NCBI RefSeq assembly: GCF_005222705.1
Contig: NZ_STGF01000017.1
Coordinates: 1 to 64,000, forward strand
Source: Paenibacillus sp. SY21-1
GTDB taxonomy: Bacteria > Bacillota > Bacilli > Paenibacillales > Paenibacillaceae
Length of the DNA stretch: 64,000 nt
Direction: 5' to 3'
Part shown: piece after piece, positions 25,948 to 34,560 of the stretch
Layout of the letters: each line of letters begins with the position of its first letter
How positions within the stretch are numbered: position 1 is the stretch's first letter
Program-made: the position numbers and the translations under genes
The notes under the pieces: generated by a model
The model's input: the letters and a program-made list of their open reading frames with translations, nothing else
What the model was told of the DNA's origin: nothing
Databases searched by the model: none

Positions 25948-26721
25948 TTGGAATCCTTTACACTTACCCGCAAAGAAATGGCCAGCCTCCTGCTCGCCCT
26001 TGACGGCCAATCATCGCAAAAGCCGCTCCAGGTGCTTCAGCAGGCCTGGTCCAAAACCCATCGCACACATTTGGAGCAGGGCGGCGGGCTGCCCGCTTTT
26101 TTATCGACCATGCTTCCGCCAATTGTCGAAAAGCTGATCAAGGGAAGCGAATTAAAAGGCTTATCCTTGCATGAAATAGCGACTCTCGGGCAGCTGATTG
26201 AATATTCCAATCTGTCGATTACATCTATGCAAAATTGGGTCAAGCGCGATTTTAAACCGTATTTCCATACGCCGATGGCCGGCAAAAAGTATTCGTTGAA
26301 CCAAGCCGCGCTCCTGTATGTGATTGACGATTTGAAATCCAATCTTGATTTTGAATCCATTAGAAGGCTTTTTGAAATTGTATTCACCAGTCTTGAGGAT
26401 GATACCGGCGATCTGGTGGGGCCTATCCAGCTCTATATGGCCTATACCAGCATGTTCGAGGAGCTTGACGCCAACAACGACCAATTGCTGGATATTTCCG
26501 GACACTTGAAGGAAAACCCGCATCAGGATCTGCTGACGGAGGAGGTTATCCGCAACACCGCCAACCAGTTTGCCAGCAGGCTGCCGGATTTGTCGGACAA
26601 TCAGCGCGAGGCGGTGCGGAACATTTTGCTGGTAGCCGTCATTTCGATACAAACCTCCTATTTTCACGCGCTGGCTCGCCGGTATTGCAACGCAACCTTG
26701 TTCTTGATGCCGGAGCAATGA
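25948..26721 (+). CDS. DUF1836 domain-containing protein, probable regulator
   Basis: 257 residues. The central part (about 85-180) carries the DUF1836 pattern with a MerR-like helix-turn-helix: TSMQNWVKRDFKPYF, KKYSLNQAALLYVIDDLKSNLDFESIRRLF. Related Bacilli proteins are putative DNA-binding regulators of unknown target. TTG 25948 follows GAGGGGGAAGGGGC. No membrane segment. It precedes the riboswitch-controlled chemoreceptor in the same direction, but a promoter between them makes co-regulation doubtful. Confidence 0.78.
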   Translation: MESFTLTRKEMASLLLALDGQSSQKPLQVLQQAWSKTHRTHLEQGGGLPAFLSTMLPPIVEKLIKGSELKGLSLHEIATLGQLIEYSNLSITSMQNWVKRDFKPYFHTPMAGKKYSLNQAALLYVIDDLKSNLDFESIRRLFEIVFTSLEDDTGDLVGPIQLYMAYTSMFEELDANNDQLLDISGHLKENPHQDLLTEEVIRNTANQFASRLPDLSDNQREAVRNILLVAVISIQTSYFHALARRYCNATLFLMPEQ

Positions 26722-26750
26722 TGCTTTAGGCGCATATGCAAAAGTCCTAG

Positions 26751-26779
26751 TTGGAACTATAATAAACCCATCATACAAT
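26751..26779 (+). promoter_or_regulatory. Promoter of the riboswitch-chemoreceptor unit
   Basis: TTGGAA, 17-bp spacer, TACAAT. The predicted start (about 26786) falls right at the 5' edge of the riboswitch aptamer. Confidence 0.65.
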
Positions 26780-26785
26780 AAAAAG

Positions 26786-26882
26786 AGAAACTGAAAATGG
26801 CAAACTTGCCGAAAGGCAAGGACGCAAAGTTATGGGTCTAACGCGCGCTGCGCCAGGATCGCCAGACTGCCGAAAGGTTATG
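26786..26882 (+). ncRNA. c-di-GMP-I (GEMM-I) riboswitch
   Basis: The conserved core is present in order: GGCAAAC, a hairpin CTTGCC-GAAA-GGCAAG with the GAAA tetraloop, GGACGCAAAG, GGGTCTAA (tetraloop receptor side), a second hairpin, then AGGATCGCCAGACTGCCGAA. This is the GEMM-I arrangement that binds cyclic di-GMP. A terminator hairpin follows and then a chemoreceptor gene. Whether c-di-GMP turns the gene on or off cannot be read with certainty. Confidence 0.9.
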
Positions 26883-26900
26883 CAAGCGATCATGCTGTCC

Positions 26901-26928
26901 GCCTATCGGGGCTGGATAGCTTTTTTTT
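26901..26928 (+). terminator. Riboswitch-controlled terminator
   Basis: GC(C)TATC pairs with GATAGC around GGGGCTG, followed by T8. It lies between the aptamer and the chemoreceptor start, so it is the probable expression platform. Confidence 0.75.
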
Positions 26929-26958
26929 ATTTTCAGGAAAAAAGAGGAGAGAAACAGG

Positions 26959-28710
26959 TTGTTGAACATGTGGTTGGAGAAGCTGGGACAACTGGTCAGA
27001 AGATGGAGTATGAAGAAAATCACAACAAAGCTGCTGCTCGTCACCGCCATTATTACTGTTTTTAACGTAGGCGCAGGAATATTTATTTATTCCCAGAACT
27101 ACAACGTCGCCCAATCGATTCAATCCTCGCAAAAGCTGTCGGAGGTAGAGCGTTCCTTCCAGCAGATATCCGGCGAGCTTCTGAACACGATGCTGCTGCT
27201 TATTGATGCGATTGAGGGCGGCAACAAAAATGCGGAGACGCTAATAGCCGATTTGGATAAGCTGAAACCGGCGCTGGATAGGCTTGAGCACCAATTAAAC
27301 CAGGCGGATATCGATTTCCCTGCGACAGGCGATGAGCCGCTATACGGGAATCAGACCAATGTCGTCAGACTGGCTCTGGACAATTTGCTTCAAACCAAAA
27401 CGGATGTTGCAGGCTTGACGGCGGAGGAGAGGTCGCTGCGCGTCAACAACCTGATCACTACATATACGATTATTTTAAGTCATACGAGAACGACAATGAA
27501 TGAGAAGCTTGAGGCGGATCAACTGGACACGCAGGCCCGTCTGGACAACAGCGTCAAAACAGCCAATTTATTTATTCTGCTGAACGTCATTTTGCTTGTT
27601 CTGCTGCCGCTGCTGATGATTGTTGGCATTATGCGCTCGATTAAAACCGGTCTGGCCGGATTGACGAAACGCATCAAAGCTTATGCCGGCAAGGACTTTA
27701 CCTTCGAGCAGCAGCTTAATCGTGCGGACGAGCTGGGCGATATTGACCGCGAGCTCGCCGAAATGGGCACAAGCCTGCGGGAAACGATTAAATCGACGAA
27801 GGATGTCAGCTCGGACGTTCTGCTTGTATCACGCAGCATGGAAGAAAAAATTGTGAGCAACCGCGACGCATCGGAGGCTGTCAAGGGTCAGGTGGAGGTT
27901 GGCCGCGAGGTCCTGCTCTCCCAATACGACGACGCTTCCTCGATTTCGGCTGTTACAGAGCAAATATCGGCCAGCTCGCAGCAGATCGCCGCATCAAGCG
28001 AATATATCAATCATGATATGCAAAGCATGAAGTCCGCCTCGCGCGACGGAGCGCAGCAGATGGTGGGCGTCGTCGAAATGGTTCAGGAAACGGTCGCGCA
28101 ATTCGCCAAAATTACGGAGGCGTTCCAGAGCATGACCGCGCGCTTCGGCAACGTGTCGAAATTTTTGACAGGCATTCAGGACTTGAATACGCAAACGAAC
28201 CTGCTCTCCCTTAACGCCTCCATCGAGTCGGCCAGAGCGGGCGAGCACGGCAGGGGATTTGCCGTCGTAGCCGATGAAATTCGCAAGCTGTCCAGCCAGA
28301 CCGACGCGATCTCCAAGGAAATTACGAAGGAGCTGTCGCTCATTCAGCATGACGTATCGTCCAGCAGCCGGACGATCGGCGAATTTTCCGGTGTTATTGA
28401 ATCTACTCGTCAAGCCTCGGAATCGGCAAGCGAAACGTTTCATAAGCTGGAATCTCAGAGCTCTGTGCTGTCAGAGCAAATGAGTGAGATTTCTACCGCG
28501 ATAACCGAAATAACGTCGGGCATGACCCATATCGTTTCAGCGGTTGACAAGCTGCTAACCACCTCCTCGGAGGTCAACGGGAAAATGGAAAAAATGAGCG
28601 GGCTGTCGGAGCGTCAAAACGACATTTCCGACGAACTGAGCACGCTTGCCTCCAAGCTGGCAAGCTCCTCGGAGGACTTGAAGCAGCGGGCAGAGGTATT
28701 CAACGTATAA
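26959..28710 (+). CDS. Methyl-accepting chemotaxis protein under c-di-GMP riboswitch
   Basis: 583 residues. TM1 (about 22-44), a helical extracytoplasmic domain of about 150 residues (four-helix-bundle type), TM2 (about 198-222) and a coiled signalling region. The contact hairpin includes NLLSLNASIESARAGEHGRG and FAVVADEIRKLS. HAMP-like residues after TM2 are weak. Start at TTG 26959 (AGAGGAGAG upstream); TTG 26962 or ATG 26968 are alternatives. Its leader couples chemoreceptor supply to cyclic di-GMP, the motile/sessile switch signal. Confidence 0.9.
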   Translation: MLNMWLEKLGQLVRRWSMKKITTKLLLVTAIITVFNVGAGIFIYSQNYNVAQSIQSSQKLSEVERSFQQISGELLNTMLLLIDAIEGGNKNAETLIADLDKLKPALDRLEHQLNQADIDFPATGDEPLYGNQTNVVRLALDNLLQTKTDVAGLTAEERSLRVNNLITTYTIILSHTRTTMNEKLEADQLDTQARLDNSVKTANLFILLNVILLVLLPLLMIVGIMRSIKTGLAGLTKRIKAYAGKDFTFEQQLNRADELGDIDRELAEMGTSLRETIKSTKDVSSDVLLVSRSMEEKIVSNRDASEAVKGQVEVGREVLLSQYDDASSISAVTEQISASSQQIAASSEYINHDMQSMKSASRDGAQQMVGVVEMVQETVAQFAKITEAFQSMTARFGNVSKFLTGIQDLNTQTNLLSLNASIESARAGEHGRGFAVVADEIRKLSSQTDAISKEITKELSLIQHDVSSSSRTIGEFSGVIESTRQASESASETFHKLESQSSVLSEQMSEISTAITEITSGMTHIVSAVDKLLTTSSEVNGKMEKMSGLSERQNDISDELSTLASKLASSSEDLKQRAEVFNV

Positions 28711-28748
28711 CAATAACAGAACGTCAACCGACATACTAAGACGCTAGA

Positions 28749-28791
28749 CATACAGCCGTCCGGAGGCCGCTCCGGGCGGCTGTATGTTTTT
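28749..28791 (+). terminator. Strong terminator after the chemoreceptor
   Basis: CATACAGCCG(T)CCGGAG pairs with CTCCGG(G)CGGCTGTATG around GCCG, then T5. Confidence 0.9.
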
Positions 28792-28886
28792 GGCTGCGGT
28801 CGAGGGCGCAGTATACCAATTTATCGTTGAAATGTGATATGGTAATGCCAGAAGCTTTCATCATAGATTTCCAAAGGGGCTGCCTT

Positions 28887-30296
28887 ATGCTGTTCGTATT
28901 ATTAGCGCTCTGGACGATCGCCGCCGTCTTGTGGATTTCCGACGGCAAAGCGGCCGTGAATCGCTGGCTCGGCGGAGTTGGATTTAGCGGCGGTGCGGGC
29001 GCGCTGGCCGCGCTGCTTGATTTGCAGTGGCTGCCGCTGATGGCGGAGGCCGGAATGAACGAATTGGCGCGAGATTTGCTCTACAGGCTTCAGGCGCTGG
29101 CTTCCTTGACCTCCTATTACGGCGTGCCGTATTGCTTTTTATTGTTTGCAATTGCCTACAAGCCGCTAAAGCTCCGGCCGTTGGCGCGTAGGCTCATGCC
29201 TTGGCTGCTTCTGCTGCCGCCAGCCTGCTGCTTGCTGTTCACTCCCTTTTATACGCCAGAGCAGCCGATTGCCTTTACGATCGTCGTATGGTGGGCGGTG
29301 CCATACGTTGTGATCGGAGCGGTGTTCGTGCTGTTGAAGGCGAAGCTGTACGCCGTATTTTCCCGAACTCACTGGATTGTATGTTTTGCGGTTCTTCCGC
29401 CGGTGCTCTTCAGCATGGTAATGAATTATGTGCTGCCGAGCCTCGGGCTGATGCGGATGTGGGTATATAATACGTGGATTGTCGCGCTTGGCTTTACGGT
29501 ATTTGTGTTAGGACTGTTTACTTACGGGTTTATGGGCGTGCGCCTGCTGGTCGACCGCAAACGTTACGATTCGACGTTGAAGGCGGTGACGTCCGGAACA
29601 GCTATCCTGAATCATGCTATCAAAAACGATGCAGGCAAAATGCGGCTTTTTTCTGAAAAGATGAAAGCCTATGCCATCGCCACCAAGCAGCAGGAGCTGC
29701 TGGCGGATGTAGAAACCGTGCTTCATGCCTCTCGTCATATGCAGGAAATGCTCCAGCGCGTACATCGAAGGACGGAGGATCTCGTCCTGCGCACCGAGAG
29801 GGTGGATTTGGCGCAGCTGATCGAGCGGACCGCGCACAGCTACGAGCCCGAGCTGGGGACGGCGAAGCTGAGGCTTGAACTCGCCCAGGGGTGGCAGATA
29901 GAGATTGATCCCGCTCAGGTCGGGGAAGCGCTGGGCAATCTCATTGCCAATGCGCTCGAGGCTATGCAGAACAAAGGGGAGCTGCTGCTGCGCCTGACGA
30001 CGGCCAAACGCGAGCTGATTGTCGAAGTGTGCGACAGCGGACCCGGGATGACGCGGGCAGAGATGAATAAGGCGCTGGAGCCCTTCTACACGACCAAGGC
30101 GGGCTCCGCCATGAATTTTGGACTTGGACTGCCGTATGCGTATCATGTCATGCGCAAGCACCGGGGAACGCTTCAGCTCAAAAGCAAGCCCGGCGACGGT
30201 ACGACGGTCTACATGGTGTTTGCTAAGCGGCATGTTCGGGCAGATTGGCGAGAAACGATGCATAATGAGGAGGCAACGGGCGATGTCGCGCATTAA
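28887..30296 (+). CDS. Membrane sensor histidine kinase, two-component
   Basis: 469 residues. The first half (to about 235) has about seven hydrophobic helices in a 7TM-like layout. A short dimerisation region contains ILNHAIKNDAGKMRLF (likely phospho-His, an unusual variant of HEIKNP). HATPase_c (about 300-460) has NLIANALEAMQN, CDSGPGMT and FGLGLPYAYHVM. ATG 28887 is chosen because AAAGGGGC precedes it; the frame from 28827 has none. It overlaps the response regulator by 14 bp, so the two are translationally coupled. Signal unknown. Confidence 0.85.
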   Translation: MLFVLLALWTIAAVLWISDGKAAVNRWLGGVGFSGGAGALAALLDLQWLPLMAEAGMNELARDLLYRLQALASLTSYYGVPYCFLLFAIAYKPLKLRPLARRLMPWLLLLPPACCLLFTPFYTPEQPIAFTIVVWWAVPYVVIGAVFVLLKAKLYAVFSRTHWIVCFAVLPPVLFSMVMNYVLPSLGLMRMWVYNTWIVALGFTVFVLGLFTYGFMGVRLLVDRKRYDSTLKAVTSGTAILNHAIKNDAGKMRLFSEKMKAYAIATKQQELLADVETVLHASRHMQEMLQRVHRRTEDLVLRTERVDLAQLIERTAHSYEPELGTAKLRLELAQGWQIEIDPAQVGEALGNLIANALEAMQNKGELLLRLTTAKRELIVEVCDSGPGMTRAEMNKALEPFYTTKAGSAMNFGLGLPYAYHVMRKHRGTLQLKSKPGDGTTVYMVFAKRHVRADWRETMHNEEATGDVAH

Positions 30297-30987
30297 GGTG
30301 TGGATTGTGGAGGACGATGCCGATTGGCTGAGAGGATTAACCGGCTATTTGGCGATGCAGGACGATATCGAGATTGTCTGGACGACAAGCGAGCCTGATC
30401 AATTGCGAAATGCGCTGAAAGCTGGAGATAAAGCTCCGGAAGCGGCCGATGTTGTGTTGATGGACATTATGCTGGGCGGCAAGCCGGAGGGCGTCCTGCT
30501 TGCGGAGGAGGTGTGCGCGGCTACCGGGGCGAGAATGATCATGCTAACCTCGATGGAGGAGAAAGAGCTGATTTTTCGCTCGTTTCAGGCCGGCGCAATC
30601 GATTACCAAATTAAAACGGAGTTTGAAGGTCTGCCTGAGGCGATTCGCGGCGCATATCGCAGTCGTTCGCCGATTAATGCGTCAGTGGCTGACAGCATGC
30701 GAGAGGAGTTTCGCAGGCTGAAGCAAATGGAACGGGAGTTTGAGGTGAAGAAGGTGGAGGACTTGATCACCCCATCCGAGCTCCATTTGCTCAGTTTGAT
30801 CGATGAGGGATATACGCAGCCGCAGATTGCAGACAAACTCGTCGTCTCGCTGCGCACGGTCAAAAATCACGTCAACCATATTTTGAAAAAACTGAATTTG
30901 CCAGGCTCCAAGGATGCCGCCAGCAAAGTGAAGGCGCTGGGCTTGTTCGATACGCGCGAACGCGATAAAGACGGACCGAATAAATAA
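30283..30987 (+). CDS. Response regulator, REC plus LuxR-type HTH
   Basis: 234 residues. Receiver domain (1-130): VWIVEDDADW, phospho-acceptor Asp in DVVLMDIMLGG, switch Thr/Ser in MLTSMEEKE, and conserved Lys in YQIKTE. LuxR-type DNA-binding domain (about 160-225): LLSLIDEGYTQPQIADKLVV, SLRTVKNHVNHILKKLN. Start ATG 30283 behind GAGGAGG, inside the kinase gene. Partner of the 7TM kinase. A DCUR/CitB-like layout, but targets are unknown. Confidence 0.9.
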   Translation: MSRIKVWIVEDDADWLRGLTGYLAMQDDIEIVWTTSEPDQLRNALKAGDKAPEAADVVLMDIMLGGKPEGVLLAEEVCAATGARMIMLTSMEEKELIFRSFQAGAIDYQIKTEFEGLPEAIRGAYRSRSPINASVADSMREEFRRLKQMEREFEVKKVEDLITPSELHLLSLIDEGYTQPQIADKLVVSLRTVKNHVNHILKKLNLPGSKDAASKVKALGLFDTRERDKDGPNK

Positions 30988-31018
30988 GCGGACCGCGGGT
31001 ATAATGACGGAGGGCCGC

Positions 31019-31058
31019 TTGACAATTCTTGTGCAATATAATAAAGTTACTTACGTAA
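31019..31058 (+). promoter_or_regulatory. Promoter and overlapping inverted repeat before the nitroreductase gene
   Basis: TTGACA (31019-31024), 17-bp spacer, TAAAGT (31042-31047), then TTAC-TTAC-GTAA (31047-31058), an inverted repeat with an inner TTACGTAA palindrome. Position over the -10/+1 region suits a repressor such as a MarR/DUF24-type redox regulator (compare TTAC...GTAA-type sites of YodB/HypR in Bacillus). Regulator identity is inference. Confidence 0.55.
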
Positions 31059-31127
31059 AGTTATTAAAAAGACGATCAAGCGTGCTTCCATCTATTATCA
31101 TTTATAGGCGAAAGGCAGGAGATTATT

Positions 31128-31751
31128 GTGACTACATCAAACGGCGTTGCGAACTCCCAAGCATTCTATGAGGCTGTTAAAGCAAGACGTTCCATTTATG
31201 CGATCAGCAAGGAATCCGTTATTTCCGACGAAAAAATCGTTGAGCTTGTAGAAGAAGCCGTACTACATACGCCTTCATCGTTCAACTCCCAAAGCGCGCG
31301 CGTTGTCGTCCTGCTCGGCGAGCAGCACGACAAGCTGTGGGACATTGCGCTAGAGTCGCTGCGCAAAATTGTAGCAGCTGACCAGTTCGCTTCCACTGAG
31401 CAAAGAATTTCTTCCTTTAAAAACGGCTACGGCACGGTTCTTTTCTTCGAGGATCAAGATGTGGTAAACGGACTGATCGAGAAGTTCCCGACCTATGCCC
31501 AAAACTTCCCGATCTGGTCGCATCACTCCAGCGGCATGCATCAGTTCGTTGTGTGGACAGCGCTTGAGAGCGAAGGCTTCGGCGTTTCCCTGCAGCACTA
31601 TAACCCGCTGATTGACGATGAAGTTCGCGCAACCTGGTCGCTGCCTGCTTCTTGGCAATTGATTGCCCAAATGCCATTCGGCAAGCCGACTGCTCCTGCG
31701 GGCGAGAAAAGCTTTAATCCGATTGAAGATCGCTTGAAAGTATTCAAATAA
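31128..31751 (+). CDS. Nitroreductase family protein
   Basis: 207 residues, FMN-dependent nitroreductase fold: FYEAVKARRSIYAIS (FMN-phosphate Arg-rich start), EAVLHTPSSFNSQSARVVVLLGEQHDKLW, WTALESEGFGVSLQHYN and a C-terminal PFGKPTAPAGEKSF. This resembles the oxidoreductase branch of YdgI/YodC/HypO-like enzymes that reduce quinones or nitro-compounds with NAD(P)H. GTG start behind GGCAGGAGAT. It has its own promoter with an overlapping inverted repeat, and a terminator follows, so it is a single-gene unit. Confidence 0.88.
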   Translation: MTTSNGVANSQAFYEAVKARRSIYAISKESVISDEKIVELVEEAVLHTPSSFNSQSARVVVLLGEQHDKLWDIALESLRKIVAADQFASTEQRISSFKNGYGTVLFFEDQDVVNGLIEKFPTYAQNFPIWSHHSSGMHQFVVWTALESEGFGVSLQHYNPLIDDEVRATWSLPASWQLIAQMPFGKPTAPAGEKSFNPIEDRLKVFK

Positions 31752-31770
31752 TTCGGCGTCAGCGCCTGAA

Positions 31771-31806
31771 CAGACCGATGCGGGTTAACCGCATCGGTCT
31801 GTTTGC
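31771..31806 (+). terminator. Terminator after the nitroreductase gene
   Basis: CAGACCGATGCGG and CCGCATCGGTCTG pair around GTTAA, then TTTG. A strong stem with a short T tract. Confidence 0.7.
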
Positions 31807-31836
31807 GCGTGTTCGGCGTGAGAGGCGGGGAGACGT

Positions 31837-32565
31837 TTGATTAAGGCTGTTTATTTTGATCTGGACGATACGCTGTACGACCAGCTTGATTCGTTTGCGC
31901 TTGCACTGGAAGCCGCAGGCTTGTCGCAGCAGGCGGCCGGCAAGGAGGTGGCGCAGCGGTTGTACAGCAGCTTGCGGCGTCATAGCGACCGGCTATGGGC
32001 GCAGCATGTGCGCGGGGAATTGACGCTGGCCGAGCTGCGGATAGCGCGCGGGGTGGCCGCATTCGCCGATGCAGGAATTGCGCTGGCCAAGGAGCAGGCG
32101 CTGCTGCTCCAGCAGTGCTATGAGCGCGAGCAGGGCAGGCTGCGGCTGCGTCCCGAAGTGCTGCCGCTCATGGCTAAGCTGCGGGAGCGGGGAATGGCGA
32201 CGGGTCTCATCACCAACGGGCCTGTCGACCATCAAATGGGAAAAATAAAGGCGCTGGGCCTGCATGAGCTCATACAGCCTGAACGGATATATATTTCGGA
32301 TGGAATCGGTTATGCGAAGCCCGACCAGCGCGTATTCCATCATGTGCGGCAGCAGGAAGGGTTGCTGCCGGAGGAGCTGCTCTATGTCGGAGATGCCTGG
32401 CATAATGACATCGCCCCGTCCTACCGCGCAGGCTGGACGCCGATTTGGCTAAATGCCCGCGAGCACAAGCCCGATGACGGGGATAGCGAGGTGCGTTATA
32501 AGGAATGCCGGACGCTGAGCGAAGCGTCGGCTGCGGTGCTCGCTTGCTGTATGCCCCAAGAGTAG
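31837..32565 (+). CDS. HAD-superfamily hydrolase
   Basis: 242 residues. HAD motifs: I, YFDLDDTLYDQ (nucleophile Asp in the first ten residues); II, GLITNGP; III/IV, YAKPDQRVFHH and YVGDAWHNDI. The helical cap lies between motifs I and II. Cytosolic phosphatase similar to YjjG/YfnB-type nucleotidases; the substrate is not predictable. TTG start behind GGCGGGGAGACG. Ends 76 bp before the lytic transglycosylase gene. Confidence 0.87.
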   Translation: MIKAVYFDLDDTLYDQLDSFALALEAAGLSQQAAGKEVAQRLYSSLRRHSDRLWAQHVRGELTLAELRIARGVAAFADAGIALAKEQALLLQQCYEREQGRLRLRPEVLPLMAKLRERGMATGLITNGPVDHQMGKIKALGLHELIQPERIYISDGIGYAKPDQRVFHHVRQQEGLLPEELLYVGDAWHNDIAPSYRAGWTPIWLNAREHKPDDGDSEVRYKECRTLSEASAAVLACCMPQE

Positions 32566-32641
32566 CCGTTTGATCTTAAAAGTTGTACAATAGTTACCGA
32601 TATACATAAGAGACAAGCAGGCACAAGGACAGGAGGACAGG

Positions 32642-33316
32642 ATGAGCATAGACCCGCGTATCATTAAATCGCTGCTTCAGATGCAGCTGACGCCCGGCGT
32701 CGACTGGAAGTTTGCATCGAATCCGCTCGACCCCGCGGCGGGAGACGGCTCCGTATCGCTGTTCGATACGCTGCTGACGGAATATATGGCAAGCCGGGAA
32801 GCTGCGGAGCCGGACGCCGGTTCCTTATCGATTTCCGACGCGCTTGCCCAGCTGTCGGCGCTTAGATCGGCTCCGCCGCTGGCCAGCGGCAGCGGATCGA
32901 CGCCTGCTGCCGAGCAGAGCGAGTATGATGGGCTGATCCGGCAGGCTGCAGCCAAACATGGCGTAGATCCTGCGCTTATTCAGGCCGTTATTCGCACCGA
33001 ATCCGGCTTCCGGGCCGATGCGGTGTCTCCATCCGGCGCCAAGGGCCTTATGCAATTGATGGACGGCACGGCGAGAGGGCTTGGCGTAGCCAACTCCTTT
33101 GATCCCGCGGACAATATAGAGGGCGGCACCAAATATTTGTCCTTGCTGCTCCGAAAGTATAACGGACAAGAGCAGGTCGCGCTGGCCGCTTATAATGCGG
33201 GGCCGGGACGTGTCGATCGTTCCGGCATCCGCACGAACGAGGATTTGATTGAACGCCTGGAATCGCTGCCGGAAGAAACGCAGCGGTATGTAGCCAAGGT
33301 ACTGCAGGCCAGATAG
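32642..33316 (+). CDS. Lytic transglycosylase (SLT domain)
   Basis: 224 residues. A variable N-terminal region of about 95 residues with no recognisable signal peptide precedes a Slt70-type catalytic domain. That domain has ...PALIQAVIRTESGFRADAV (catalytic Glu in RTESGF), SPSGAKGLMQLMDGTA and ALAAYNAGPGRV. It cleaves peptidoglycan to 1,6-anhydro products. It resembles Bacillus YjbJ. Lack of a signal peptide suggests non-classical export or spore/envelope use. AGGACAGGAGGACAGG precedes the ATG. Confidence 0.88.
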   Translation: MSIDPRIIKSLLQMQLTPGVDWKFASNPLDPAAGDGSVSLFDTLLTEYMASREAAEPDAGSLSISDALAQLSALRSAPPLASGSGSTPAAEQSEYDGLIRQAAAKHGVDPALIQAVIRTESGFRADAVSPSGAKGLMQLMDGTARGLGVANSFDPADNIEGGTKYLSLLLRKYNGQEQVALAAYNAGPGRVDRSGIRTNEDLIERLESLPEETQRYVAKVLQAR

Positions 33317-33329
33317 CCGGCAGCAGCAT

Positions 33330-33384
33330 AAGACCGCGACCAAGCTGATCGCTGAAAAAGCGGGCCGGACGCCGGTCTTTTTGT
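33330..33384 (+). terminator. Probable terminator before nifZ
   Basis: AAGACCG and CGGTCTT close a structured loop containing CCGGACGCCGG, then T5GT5. Confidence 0.55.
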
Positions 33385-33409
33385 TTTTGCCTGGAAAGGA
33401 AGGATTATT

Positions 33410-34558
33410 ATGCTTTATTTTGACCATAGCGCATCTACGCCTCCTTATGAGGAGGTCATCCAGACGATGATGGAGGTGATGCGCGCTCATTACGCCAACC
33501 CCGCGTCGCTGCATCAGGCCGGTACGCAGGCCGATCAGCTGATCGGGCGGGCACGCGGCCTGCTGTCGCGGCTTTTTCAGACAAGCGGCGGCACATGGCT
33601 GTTTACGGGCGGCGGCACCGAAGCGAACAATCTGGCCATTAAAGGAGCGGCTAGGCAATTTGCGGCACGGGGGAAGCATCTCATTACGACTGCAATCGAG
33701 CATGCTTCGGTGTATGACACGTTCCGTCAGCTGGAGCTGGAAGGCTTTCACGTTACTTATTTGCCGGTAGACGAGAGCGGTCATGTGAAAGCGGACATGC
33801 TTCTGGATGCGCTCACCAAGGAAACGACGCTGGTCAGCGTCATGCATGTGAACAACGAGGTGGGCACGGTGCAGCCGGTCGAGGAAATCGGCAAGCTGGT
33901 CAAGACGCATTCGCGAGCGCTGTTCCATGTGGATGCCGTGCAAAGCATCGGCAAGCTTGAGGTGGCGCCGGAGCGCTGGCATGCGGATCTGGTGTCCGGC
34001 TCGGCTCACAAGGTGCGCGGCCCGAAAGGGGTCGGCTTTCTTTATGTTCGCGACGGCGTAGCCCTGCAGCCGCTGATGAACGGCGGATCGCAGGAGACGG
34101 GGATGCGGCCCGGAACGTCAAATGTGGCCGGCATCGTGGCCGGCGCGCAGGCGCTGCGGTTGACGCTGGACCAGATGCCGGAGCGCCAGAGCAGGATGAG
34201 ACGGCTCCGAGCGCAGCTGACCGAAGCGATTGCGGATATACCGGAGCTCTCGCTAAGCGGCAGCGAGCCTTTTGCTCCGCATATTGTTCATGTCGCATAC
34301 CCGGGCATGAAGCCGGAGGCCATGCTTCATATGCTGGAGCAGCATGGTATAATAGCGTCAACAAAGTCGGCCTGCTCGTCCAAGGATTCGAAGCCAAGCC
34401 GCGTATTGCTGGCGATGGGAGCCGGCACGGAGCGCGCTTCGTCGGGCATCCGAATAAGCTTTGGCGACGAGCACGGGGAGCGGGATATCGACAAGCTTGT
34501 CGAGGCGCTCCGGGCCACGGTAACAAAGCTAAAGCCGCTTGAGAGGAGATTGACCTAA
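33410..34558 (+). CDS. nifZ: Cysteine desulfurase, NifZ/IscS-like
   Basis: 382 residues, fold-type I PLP enzyme. Seen: FDHSASTPPYEEV start, GGTEANNLAIKGAA, IEHASVY, HVDAVQSIGK, PLP Lys in SGSAHKVRGPKG and persulfide Cys in STKSACSSKD near 325. It takes sulfur from cysteine as an enzyme persulfide. The next gene, thiI, starts 2 bp after its stop; in Bacillus NifZ passes sulfur to ThiI for tRNA 4-thiouridine, so the same pair is inferred here. AAAGGAAGGATTATT precedes the ATG. Confidence 0.92.
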   Translation: MLYFDHSASTPPYEEVIQTMMEVMRAHYANPASLHQAGTQADQLIGRARGLLSRLFQTSGGTWLFTGGGTEANNLAIKGAARQFAARGKHLITTAIEHASVYDTFRQLELEGFHVTYLPVDESGHVKADMLLDALTKETTLVSVMHVNNEVGTVQPVEEIGKLVKTHSRALFHVDAVQSIGKLEVAPERWHADLVSGSAHKVRGPKGVGFLYVRDGVALQPLMNGGSQETGMRPGTSNVAGIVAGAQALRLTLDQMPERQSRMRRLRAQLTEAIADIPELSLSGSEPFAPHIVHVAYPGMKPEAMLHMLEQHGIIASTKSACSSKDSKPSRVLLAMGAGTERASSGIRISFGDEHGERDIDKLVEALRATVTKLKPLERRLT

Positions 34559-34560
34559 TT

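Noticed and set aside
32825..34009. 394-codon minus-strand frame across the transglycosylase and nifZ genes
   Set aside because: It spans two well-supported genes and an intergenic terminator, and its product has no recognisable domain.
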